A stretch of DNA of 64,000 nt from Leptasterias polaris (taxonomy: Eukaryota; Echinodermata; Asteroidea; Forcipulatida; Asteriidae): NCBI GenBank assembly GCA_037783415.1, contig JAZGTN010000170.1, positions 2,089,501 to 2,153,500 of the forward strand. Reading direction: 5' to 3'. The stretch's first letter is position 1. Each line of letters opens with the position of its first letter. The notes below the pieces were generated by a model. That model was not told the origin of the DNA. It did not search any database and saw nothing but the letters and a program-made list of their open reading frames with translations. The translations under genes were made by a program, and so were the position numbers. Shown piece after piece: positions 55,701-63,115 of this stretch.

Positions 55701-58700
55701 TGAGCATTCTGGGGGGAAAATACAGAGGCCTAAAGAAGCCATGTGCCTTATATTATTTTCTAATTAGTATGGGTGAAATCTGGACTACATGGCATATTCC
55801 ATTTTACTCATCAGCTTGTCCTCAAGAAATGGAAAAGCCACGAACACATGCAATTCAGTATTTGTTTTACTACACACATACACATGTAGATCCTTGTCAT
55901 TTGGAAAAACAGTCACAATAAACTCAAAATAGATATTGGAAATTTTCACCCAACAAATTTGAATCTGAGAAAGACTTCAGACATGAGGCATTTCTCAGGC
56001 AACTGACAGCGCACAATGCTATGCTGTTTCTTTCATTATTTTCTTGCAACTTGTGACTTTTATTGTACCTTTATTGATAATTTGGCCTACAAATCAGCAT
56101 TACGCTGACAAAAACCAATCTATGACCCAACCTTTAGGTATCAAGGGGGGGGGGGGGTCGACCATGTGCCGCCTGAACGTGTGTACACATTACGTGGGCC
56201 TAAAGATCAACTGCACACCGCGCGTGCTGACCTACACAGTTCAATGGTGTAGGATGAGGTATAGTCACTGATCTCTAATAGAGATCAGTGGGTATAGTCC
56301 TACACGATACATGTACTGTTTTTTCTTCCACAGATCGCGACTCCTTTCGACCTTTAACCCGCATGCTTTTGATTTTGCCGTGGCTCTTTTGGTTTTGCCG
56401 CGGCTCTTTTGGTTTCGCCGTGGCTCTTTTGGTTTTGCCGTGGCGTTTTTGGTCTTGCCGTGGTGCTTCTTGTTTTGCCGTGGCGCTTTTTGTTTTGCCG
56501 TGGCGCTTTTGGTTTTACCGTGGCGCATTTGGTCTTGCCGTGGCGCTTTTTGTTTTGCCGTGGCGCTTCTTGTTTTGCCGTGGCGCTTTTTGTTTTGCCG
56601 TGGCGCTTTTGGTTTTGCCGTGGCGCATTTGGTCTTGCCGTGGCGCTTTTTGTTTTGCCGTGGCGCTTTTTGTTTTGCCGTGACAGTTGTGGGCCACCGT
56701 AGTGATACGACTCAGTCACCATAACATATTATGACCAAGCTACAATACGGGTCATGGCATTACTATAGGCTTCCGTGGCGGACCGTTACGATGAGTTTCG
56801 ATTGAGACAAAAAAAAAGTTAAAAGAAAGTAATTCAAACAAACAAAATCATTATTTTGGCTCTACCTGGCTTCCTTACATCCAAGCTATTTTGCTCTATA
56901 GCTGGCTTCCTAACAAGTTAACCCATTAATAGCACACAATATCAACTGCTGACGTAAACCACGCACAGAGGGCGTCCCAATTTGCCATTATGAGACACGG
57001 GCCCACCATGCTGCTTTATATGCAGCTGCAGTTTTGCGTTACAGTAATCTAAGCAAAAGTAAGCTAGAAACCAGTTTCAATTCAATTCAATTCAAAACTC
57101 ACATTTATTTCCATACTTCATAAAAAATTTAAAAACAGTTGCATCCGGTAACAGTATGACTTGGTATTTTGACTGGTAACCTTTATTCTGCAGCGCAATT
57201 GTTTATTAATTTGTTTAGGCATACACTCTTAAAACTACTGGGTCGGGCGGAACTGGCCCGGATCAGGGTCCCCCGTGGGGTTTCCCCATTTCCGGGTCAG
57301 TGTGACCCGGTATCTTTATCAAATTGGTCCATATAAGGGTCAAAATTACGCAGAATTCAAGTAAAAATCCCATTTTTTACAACCACCTTCCGGGTCTATA
57401 CCTTAGCTCCGATGGGACCCGGAATCCTGGTCAATTTTTACGCGGAATGTATGCAAAACAGGTTCATATTTAACTGCAATTTTTTTCTTCTTCAAATTTA
57501 CAGTTGATATTGTGTGCTATTAATGGGTTAACTTGTTAGGAAGCCAGCTATAGAGCCAAATATCTTGGATGTAAGGAAGCCAGGTAGAGCCAAAATGATG
57601 GTTTTGTTTGTATGAATTACTTTCATTTAAGTCAAAAATTGCAATGGAAACAGGAATTTAAAGCAACAAATTTTTCTCTTACAATTGTATCCTCCAAATT
57701 GTGAAAAATATGCTCCAGATTTTACAAATCAGTCTAATTTTTTCTATAGGCTAGCAATTTAAAAATGGATAAATTCCAGTTATTTGTTTGAGGTCCAAGG
57801 GATAAACAAATCTATCCCCTCCTCTTGTTTTCGCTTGGTTTAAGCAGCAAAGGATAACAAAATATTTCCCTTCCATATTTTGGCTAGATTTCTTACTTTG
57901 TTCCTCCGGCAATATTTTATGGGGAAAAACAGCATGATTTTAACATTTTAGCAAACAACTTCAAGAAAAAATGCTATTTTAATTTTTTTTTAATGAAAAA
58001 TGAAAAATTGTAGTTTAAAATGAACCTGTTGCAAGTTTTGTGCTAAGGCAGCTCCATGTAATTGGGGCCGTGGTGCGGGTATACTAAACTTAAATCATAG
58101 AGTATTTGGTGAAACAATTGAACTGCAAGGATTCCGATGTACATGCTTACCCAGACGATGAGTCCTTGTCCAGACACACAATGAATCGATTATCACAGAA
58201 GTCATCGCAACCACCAATGAAGTCATCACAACAGTCGCCATCCAGCTCTCTGTGGTCTGGATTACTGAAAGAGTGAAGCTTGAATTGTACTGTGGCACTA
58301 GACCTCACTGGTGGACATGCCTGTAACAATAACACAATAAATATACGGTATATAAAGGGACATTTCATCATTTGGGAACTGCTGTATTTTTCGAGACAAT
58401 GTGGATTTGTGGGGTTGGATTTGATATGAACTGTTGCTCCAACGACCTATTGACATTTTCAATCCGTAATTGCCAAGAAAAACTAGGGCAAATTTGTGAT
58501 GATTCAGACAGATCTTGTCGTATAAAAACTAAAAGTTCAAACGATGGTCGGCCGACTACCGCTTCAAAATAGTAGGATTTTATTTTAAAGCCAAAGTACA
58601 CCTTTGGTTTTTGGAAGCGTTCGATTATTTTCATCCTATATAAATGTTGATATACAATTCAACAAAACTAACCTGTGAAAATTGTATTTCAACAGGTGGT

Positions 58701-61700
58701 CGCGTTTTTGAGGAATTGCTGAAAATCCGGAGCGAATAATAAATGTCCATGCAGGAAGAATAGTCCCACAATCTGAGAAGCGTTTCTGACAGAAACGTTT
58801 CTCAGATTTAAATTTGTAATCAGCACTGTTTGTAATAAAAGCTGATAAATGTTTACATAACCATGCACAAAACGTCGAAGTGAAATGTTTCTAAAAATGC
58901 TTTATACTGTCGAAAGATGTTTTTATTGTCATAAATAATAAGGGTGATTACCAAACGTATACAGACCCTTTAAAATGAAACAACACCAAGCAAAACAATT
59001 TCACTGGATTTGGGAATAACAGCTACCTTCAGTCAAGTAAATTATGTTTAGTAACTTGGAACTTGAAAGTACCTTTTTTCATACTTGCAAATGATGTAAT
59101 CTACTTTTACACACATATTTGTTAAACATTGTATACGTGTAAAATCAAACACTAGCCTATACAAGTGGTTTAACATGCAGTCGTTATTGGTCCAAGACGA
59201 CTATACGTGTTTTTTTTAAAAGGATGCTTTTATAATAAGCTATACATAGTTAACTACTTTTATTTACTTATCTATTTGAGAGAAAAAATGGTTAATGGCC
59301 TGACGTTTCAACCGTATCAGAGTCTGTTTCGGAAGCTAAATGACAACACAACACACATAAACAAGTATACTGATGTATTACAGAAGCAGTCAATTGAAGA
59401 AATGAAAAGAGGGAGAGAGGAACAGAAAGCACTCCAAAGCAAGAGATGAACAATGAAGGAGACAAAGGGTAGAAGGAAGTGGCTGGTATAACCACAAAAG
59501 CACACAATCAAAGGTGGGGGTGAGGGAGAGCAAATAAATAATTAGTGAATGAAACATACTAAAAAGGGGGATATTTGTGAAAGATATACCCCCTGTGTTG
59601 TCCTTTCGAAAAAGACTCTGCTGCGTGGGGTCGAAACGTCAAGCCATAATATATTTTGTTTTCATACCATAAGGTCATTTTGGTTGGTATACAGTTTTCA
59701 ACAGCTAATTCTATTACTTATCTATTTGCAAATGTGTTGATCGTATAGCTGACGTCACCGTCCTTTTGGTACCCAAGATCATGGGAGATTATGATAGGCC
59801 TAGTACCAATAAACACACTTTGATGACGTACTCAATGCACTTGACCTCATCTGATATTTCCCTCCAAAATTGTATTTTACTACTATGTTATGTTTGTTAT
59901 TATTGTTTATAACACTGTATTTATTACCGTGAAGATTTTGTCACTGTGAAATGGTAGAATAAAAACTTGTTTACGCAAATCGTAAACCAGATCATTTTAT
60001 GGTAATATATTTTGAATATCGTGGTCTAATGATTAGATCGCCAAACATCAAAAAGTAGGCGTGTATTATTGATTTGTTGAGTGGAAATGTAAAGTAATGA
60101 AGCTATATTTTCTTGTTCTGGTTCATCCAGAGTTTTTGATTTGTTTTTCAACATAGCCAGAATGGAAACTCTTTATAAGACCCCGTCCTCAATGAATATA
60201 ACATTAAGATTAATTTCCAGTTGTGCATTGAATTCTTAACTTGGACAACTGGCCAGAATGTTCAACAATAACGACAGAGTTGACAGTATTTTTGTACGAG
60301 AATATGAGTACTTTTATGTATGTAGGCCTACTCGTATCTGCTCAAGTTATGCTCGTACTTCAAGATGATTATAACATGCATTGTATTCACACACGTACTC
60401 GTATACTCATATCAAAGTAGGCGACTCAAATTCCTCAAAATAGAACTCTGATCATCCGATTCGCCTAGCCACCGTCACGTCACTTACACATATTCTCCTT
60501 ATTTGCATCACGATTAAAGAGCATCCATTCTGAAATCAAGGCGGATTTAGAACGGGCCGTTTATAATGGTGTGCGTCGACAACCTCACTCATAATAAGTG
60601 ACGGTGGCTAGTCGAATCGGGTACGCCTATACTCTGATTGACAATGACTGTAGCGTGACTTTTTGGAAATTATGTACCATTGTAAACGTATCTGTTGTTT
60701 ACTTCGTTGGCAGATAAAGTTTATATTATTATACGACATTCTTGATAGACACTCAATATAAAGTCATACATTTCTGGAGAAAATAAAGATAAGATTAGCA
60801 GTGTAGGACAGGACAATAGGTGCTACTTTAGTAAGCAAAATATTTCCGAAAGGGCTCGAGGTTAATTTAAATCCTGAGACTGTTGTAACTCAGTTCAAGG
60901 CCATATTTGAACGGATAGACCTAAAGCGACCGTGGCGAATTCTTTTGAACTTGAAAAAAAACCTGATGGTCAAACATAATCCATAAGAATTGTTGGTTGC
61001 CATCAACAGGCAATCGACCTTGCATGTACAGTCTTTTCATCTGTTCTTATGGTATACAAACACAATACCACCCATACAATTAATAATTATAACCGATGTC
61101 TGTCATTACGACGCACAGAGCATGCACTGCGTCCGAGCAAAATTCCAAAAGCCGTAACTTACTGGAGAGTTCAGCCTTTGGACCCAAATTTCATAAAGCC
61201 TGTAAACACAAAAACTTGGTAAGCCAAGAAAAATATTGCTTGCTAGAAACGATTACCAGCCAAAAAAATAACGAAAGTGTACATTATTGTGACAGGTGCC
61301 CAACTCATTTCTTGCTCAGCAAAGAAACTTGCTGAGCGGTGTTTTCTGCTTATCATCAGCTTTTATGAAATTGGGCCCTGGTCGTCAAAGGGTGTTTACA
61401 ACATTGGTATTTTTGTCAAAGGCCTGGGCCAAATTTCATGGCTCTGCTTACCGTAAGCAAAGAATCGGCGCTTCCGGAAGCAGTGAATTCCGCGCTAACG
61501 TCAAGCGTATTTCAAGGGTTAGCAGGGAATTTTTGCTTGTGCGATTGCGTAGTCCACGTTACGAAGGCATTCTACGCTAACACAGCTAGCGCAGAAATTC
61601 GGCGCTTGCTTATTAAGCGGAGAATAGTGATCGCAAGCGCAGAATTCGGCGGTAAGCAGAGCCATGAAATTGGGCTCAGTATCCACACTTGATGTGACCC

Positions 61701-63115
61701 AACATAGACATGAAGTAACAAAACTGTGAAAGTTTCTGCTAAATCGGTCTTCGGAGTAATGAGTACACAGTAAAAAATAAACATCATATGTTTTCACTGT
61801 CACTTCAAACATCGGAGTTTGTCACCAGTAATAAAGACTAATTCATTGTTTTACTCATTTCCTAAAAACTATAGCATTTCAAGCAAAACCATGTCAAGGA
61901 AAGTTTTCCACCATGACCATCTTTATATACCATGTAAGTTACGTGCAAATCTGTGAACATTTATATTTTCAATCTTACCAATGTTGTACACACCCTTTAA
62001 ATGAAACACTGTCCCGGAAAATGTTCACCCCAGTCTTCTAAATTTTACAAGTTTCGTTATAGAACTTTATGACTAGCGTTTCAAAGCCCCCCCACCCCCC
62101 CCCCCCCCCCCCCCCCCCCGGGCCAATGTATTGGTTGCATGGCGATCAATGAGCGTTGTTGTGCCTGATGGGGGTTTCCCGCAGTGTTGCAAAACCGAAC
62201 CGAAAGTGGAATAATTATTACTTTCTTTGTATTTCTCTCAATGTCTCTTAAACGCTTTGGTAAGTCTAAGTTTTGAAAAAGGTCATATTTAGTTTTTCTA
62301 TCATTTACAAGCCGATGATAAGACTCCTAATTTTAGACTGTGAAAAATAAATCATTCTTTGAATCTGTTCAAACTTGACACTGCATTAATGCTACATCAA
62401 CTTCATTATGTTTGTGACTGTCCGCATAATATTGTTTTCATATAGAGTGGTTTACCTTTACATTATTTTTGAACTTTTAGACATGAGCATAAAATGAACT
62501 TGCCCTGAACACTGCTGTAAAATAATTACATTTTTCATTTGGTAAAATAGCCTTTTGTCTTTGAATCTGTTCAAACTTGACACTGCATTAATGCTACATC
62601 AACTTCATTATGTTTGTGACTGTCCGCATAATATTGTTTTCATATAGAGTGGTTTACCTTTACATTATTTTTGAACTTTTAGACATGAGCATAAAATGAA
62701 CTTGCCCTGAACACTGCTGTAAAATAATTACATTTTTCATTTGGTAAAATAGCCTTTTGTCTTTGAATCTGTTCAAACTTGACACTGCATTAATGCTACA
62801 TCAACTTCATTATGTTTGTGACTGTCCGCATAATATTGTTTTCATATAGAGTGGTTTACCTTTACATTATTTTTGAACTTTTAGACATGAGCATAAAATG
62901 AACTTGCCCTGAACACTGCTGTAAAATAATTACATTTTTCATTTGGTAAAATAGCCTTTTGTATTTCTAATGGAACGTTTTATTCCTCCATGATCGCATA
63001 GGCCTTTCAGTATTAACGTAATACATGGAAGAGCTTCATGAACGTAGGGTGGTGCACATAATGAAATCATTTGACTTACCACAAGTAGGAGTGCGAATAG
63101 TAAAACTAGCCTCAT
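40375..63115 (-). CDS. Gene 4: DSL-EGF-SEA-like type I membrane protein, complete
   Basis: Exons, N- to C-terminal: 63115..63080, 58320..58151, 54591..54459, 53264..53116, 52549..52404, 51112..50999, 48625..48384, 48242..48055, 46675..46448, 45424..45001, 44788..44643, 44327..44155, 42682..42493, 41839..41674, 41000..40921, 40744..40375. Total 2955 nt, 984 residues, frame kept at every junction. Signal peptide [17 protein letters not shown]2-like to about 163, DSL 165-211, about 14 EGFs to about 716, SEA-like 717-835, transmembrane about 838-860, long tail of about 122. Odd points: a GC donor after 44643, an EGF exon whose 3' end and splice donor are tandemly repeated about 35 times in the following intron, and one EGF lacking its last two cysteines. 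Long introns are rich in mobile DNA. The binding partner (Notch-like receptor) is inferred from DSL. Confidence 0.88.
40921..41000 (-). CDS. Gene 4 transmembrane exon
   Basis: [20 protein letters not shown] then IAWRRG. Acceptor TTTCAG, donor GTGAGT. Confidence 0.9.
41575..41620. repeat. 46-base C-rich homopolymer tract
   Basis: C run broken by two or three A residues, 53 bp from the donor of the 41674..41839 exon on the intron side. Confidence 0.95.
41674..42682 (-). CDS. Gene 4 SEA-like exons 42682..42493 and 41839..41674
   Basis: First: [12 protein letters not shown], helix [26 protein letters not shown]. Second: [36 protein letters not shown]. Aligned with the other genes throughout. 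The intron carries a SINE. Confidence 0.85.
41878..42195 (+). mobile_element. tRNA-derived SINE, copy 2
   Basis: Starts CATGGCTGAGCGGTC (box A-like), box B GGGTTCGAATCCTGG, then CTTTGAGCAAGATGCTTTAC and GGGGAGCTGAGAAAGAT. Antisense to gene 4, in the intron between its SEA-like exons. Confidence 0.85.
43058..43200 (-). mobile_element. SINE 5' fragment
   Basis: On the minus strand it reads TCATGGCTGAGCACTGGAC ... GTGTGGGTTCGAGTTCCGG, i.e. the box A/box B head of the same SINE family, truncated. Confidence 0.7.
43590..44005. repeat. Two diverged copies of a ~110-bp repeat
   Basis: Copies near 43593..43700 and 43902..44003 share CAATGGAACAA, TTTTCTTTGT, TTCAGAAAAGGGAATAATA and AACAACA. Gene 4 intron. 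Confidence 0.65.
44025..44100. repeat. G-run plus repeat shared with 16.3 kb
   Basis: GTGTGTG and a long G run, then ACAAGAGGAAAATAGTGTTT. 16255..16320 has a G run, then ACAAGAGGAAAATAGTGCGT. An interspersed element, or homologous intron remnants. Confidence 0.65.
44155..44788 (-). CDS. Gene 4 membrane-proximal EGF exons 44788..44643 and 44327..44155
   Basis: First exon [15 protein letters not shown] and [13 protein letters not shown], 146 bp as in the paralogues. Its donor is GCAAGT rather than GTAAGT (CTCGTACAG/GCAAGT, bases 44642..44637). Second exon [12 protein letters not shown] and CDQGEC, ending TNCDAG. Confidence 0.88.
45001..45424 (-). CDS. Gene 4 four-EGF exon
   Basis: 424 bp. Modules start [52 protein letters not shown] and CEHGRC have four residues between C2 and C3, as in the gene 1 and 3 arrays. 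Confidence 0.92.
45425..46447. other. Gene 4 intron, nothing recognised
   Basis: About 1 kb of AT-rich sequence. No exon is visible that would restore the two cysteines missing from the EGF at this junction. Confidence 0.5.
46448..46675 (-). CDS. Gene 4 EGF exon (46675..46448)
   Basis: 228 bp, the same length and phase as 14001..14228 in gene 2. [37 protein letters not shown]. The last module has only four of its six cysteines before the next exon starts another EGF. Confidence 0.9.
46709..47083. repeat. Interspersed repeat family A, long copy
   Basis: Starts TTAAAGGCCCTGTACACTAT and TGGTAAGATC, has AATGTTCACAGATTCACACA, ends CTGTATAATACTAATACCTT. About 375 bp; perhaps the fullest copy in the window. 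Confidence 0.7.
47084..48054. other. Gene 4 intron remainder, nothing recognised
   Basis: About 970 bp, AT-rich. Short open frames here have no recognisable product. Confidence 0.5.
48055..48625 (-). CDS. Gene 4 EGF exons 48625..48384 and 48242..48055
   Basis: First: [27 protein letters not shown], the counterpart of the VYLNELCE/IYVDELCE segment of genes 3 and 2. Second (188 bp, as 14456..14643 of gene 2): [16 protein letters not shown] with an O-fucose-type site. Confidence 0.9.
48850..48915. repeat. CCATTTTGGGAGTC inverted repeat
   Basis: CGCCATTTTGGGAGTC and GACTCCCAAAATGGCG form arms of about 16 bp with a short loop. Related to the element at 22.9-23.3 kb. Confidence 0.75.
49155..49310. 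repeat. Interspersed repeat family B fragment
   Basis: GGCCTGACGTTTCGACCCTA, GCAGAGTCTTTCTCG, ACACAACACACATAAACA, then a GA-rich stretch. The same series occurs at 59293..59430. Confidence 0.75.
49478..51037 (-). repeat. 44-bp minisatellite made of an exon 3' end plus splice donor, ~35 copies
   Basis: On the minus strand each unit is AAAATAGATACGAGTGTAC, ATGTGCTGACGGTTGG, ACAG, then GTAGG. The first 39 bp equal the last 39 bp of the EGF exon 51112..50999 and the last 5 bp equal the start of its intron. The unit nearest the exon (50999..51037) is the coding one. About 35 copies: most are exactly 44 bp, five carry a 2-bp insertion giving donor GTATAGG (near 49663, 50065, 50285, 50551, 50773), one has 4 extra bp (near 49684), and two near the exon read GTATGA. 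None is a multiple of three. The plus strand is open in all three frames only because the unit lacks stops there. Confidence 0.95.
50999..51112 (-). CDS. Gene 4 first EGF exon after DSL
   Basis: 114 bp, phase 1 in and out, identical in length to the two single-EGF exons of gene 3. [19 protein letters not shown] ... CTCADGWTG. It must end at the first GTAGG (50998..50994) for the downstream frame to hold; the next copy 44 bp on would shift the frame. Confidence 0.9.
51170..51691 (+). mobile_element. CR1/L2-type LINE, 3' end
   Basis: The frame at 51206..51559 reads [31 protein letters not shown] and [13 protein letters not shown], the typical C-terminus of CR1/L2-clade reverse transcriptases. 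It is followed by a short 3' region and a TATG tandem tail (51667..51690). 5'-truncated; antisense in gene 4 intron 5. Confidence 0.88.
51769..52131 (+). mobile_element. tRNA-derived SINE, copy 3
   Basis: TTGCTGAGCGGTCTGC, box B GGGTTCGAATCCC, CTTAAGCAAGGCACTTAACC, a C run at 51953..51967, and GGGGAGTTGAGAAAG. Antisense in gene 4 intron 5. Confidence 0.85.
52404..52549 (-). CDS. Gene 4 DSL domain exon
   Basis: 146 bp. [35 protein letters not shown]. Full DSL signature, more diverged than the gene 2/gene 3 pair. Confidence 0.95.
53116..53264 (-). CDS. Gene 4 C2-like exon
   Basis: [38 protein letters not shown]. 149 bp as in gene 2. Donor taken as GTATGT to keep phase 2. Confidence 0.85.
53801..54168. 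mobile_element. TTAA-flanked long-inverted-repeat MITE
   Basis: TTAA at both ends (53801..53804, 54165..54168). Termini AGGGACACGTTGCCTTGG and the reverse complement, over about 36 bp. An inner near-perfect palindrome spans 53874..54027 with arms of about 55 bp, itself containing TATGGGAGTCAAAAATTTGA twice. No coding capacity. Gene 4 intron. Confidence 0.85.
54169..54345. repeat. Interspersed repeat family A, partial copy
   Basis: CACTATTTTCTCCTAACTCA, GACACAAAACATGAACACTG, GTCAGCTCTTTCAATCCTGG, ending ATACATTTAA; shared with 46920..47080. Abuts the right TTAA of the MITE. Confidence 0.65.
54459..54591 (-). CDS. Gene 4 second N-terminal exon
   Basis: [20 protein letters not shown] ... ISRQMDSWP, 133 bp. 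Matches the 139-bp exons of genes 2 and 3 in position and phase; diverged in sequence. Confidence 0.75.
55219..55311 (-). repeat. Inverted partner of the 56.3-56.7 kb segment
   Basis: TACGGTGGCCCACAACTGTC, two CACGGCAAAAC units, then GCGGGTTAAAGGTCGAAAGG: the reverse complement of 56333..56702 but with only two 20-bp units. Confidence 0.85.
56333..56702 (+). repeat. Segment with 20-bp minisatellite, about 16 units
   Basis: Flanks CCTTTCGACCTTTAACCCGC (left) and TGACAGTTGTGGGCCACCGT (right) around about 16 units of GCCGTGGCGCTTTTTGTTTT (56371..56690). All plus frames and some minus frames stay open because the unit has few stops; not a gene. Confidence 0.9.
56825..57624. mobile_element. Foldback element with ~120-bp terminal inverted repeats
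   Basis: The left arm 56825..56948 and right arm 57499..57624 are reverse complements with few mismatches (GGCTCTACCTGGCTTCCTTA, CTATAGCTGGCTTCCTAACA, TTAACCCATTAATAGCACAC). The centre holds a GGGTCAGTGTGACCCGG-type repeat and an ATTCA-type microsatellite. No coding capacity. Confidence 0.9.
58151..58320 (-). CDS. Gene 4 MNNL exon
   Basis: [49 protein letters not shown]. 170 bp; the cysteine pattern matches the MNNL exons of genes 2 and 3. Confidence 0.87.
58767..58808. repeat. Hairpin AATCTGAGAA...TTCTCAGATT
   Basis: Arms of about 18 bp (AATCTGAGAAGCGTTTCTG and its complement) with a minimal loop. The same arms occur in the repeats at 3.2 and 20.5 kb. Confidence 0.8.
59290..59650. mobile_element. 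Interspersed repeat family B with inverted ends
   Basis: Left GGCCTGACGTTTCAACCG, TATCAGAGTCT; right AAGACTCTGCTGC, GGGGTCGAAACGTCAAGCC. Inside, ACACAACACACATAAACAAG and a GA-rich stretch shared with 49155..49310. Gene 4 intron 1. Confidence 0.75.
61182..61380. mobile_element. MITE-like element, CCCAAATTTCATAAAGC ends
   Basis: Left CCCAAATTTCATAAAGCC, right AGCTTTTATGAAATTGGGCC, with an internal GCTCAGCAAAG/CTTGCTGAGC hairpin. Confidence 0.75.
61425..61677. mobile_element. MITE-like element, AAATTTCATGGCTCTGC ends
   Basis: Left CAAATTTCATGGCTCTGCTT then ACCG; right CGGTAAGCAGAGCCATGAAA then TTGGGC. Sequence between is partly self-complementary. Confidence 0.8.
61678..62003. repeat. Interspersed repeat family A, copy in gene 4 intron 1
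   Basis: GTATCCACACTTGATGTGAC, CACCATGACCATCTTTATA, GTGAACATTTATATTTTC, ACCAATGTTGTACACACCCT. Directly abuts the MITE at 61425..61677. Confidence 0.75.
62361..62966. repeat. 202-bp tandem repeat, three copies
   Basis: Copies start at 62361, 62563 and 62765 (GAATCTGTTCAAACTTGACA) and appear identical over nearly their whole length. Non-coding, in gene 4 intron 1, about 115 bp before its first exon in window coordinates. Confidence 0.95.
63080..63115 (-). CDS. Gene 4 first coding exon, signal peptide
   Basis: [12 protein letters not shown] then donor GTAAGT. Joins ACPPVRSSA of the next exon in frame. ATG context TTAAGATG has a purine at -3. Confidence 0.85.

Noticed and set aside
56288..56724. 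Open frames on both strands rich in Ala/Phe/Leu/Trp or Lys/Thr/Ala
   Set aside because: They follow the 20-bp minisatellite in every frame and have no exon context.
58372..58634. Small open frames on both strands in gene 4 intron 1
   Set aside because: No homology recognised, no splice or start context, and the positions fall in intron between supported exons.
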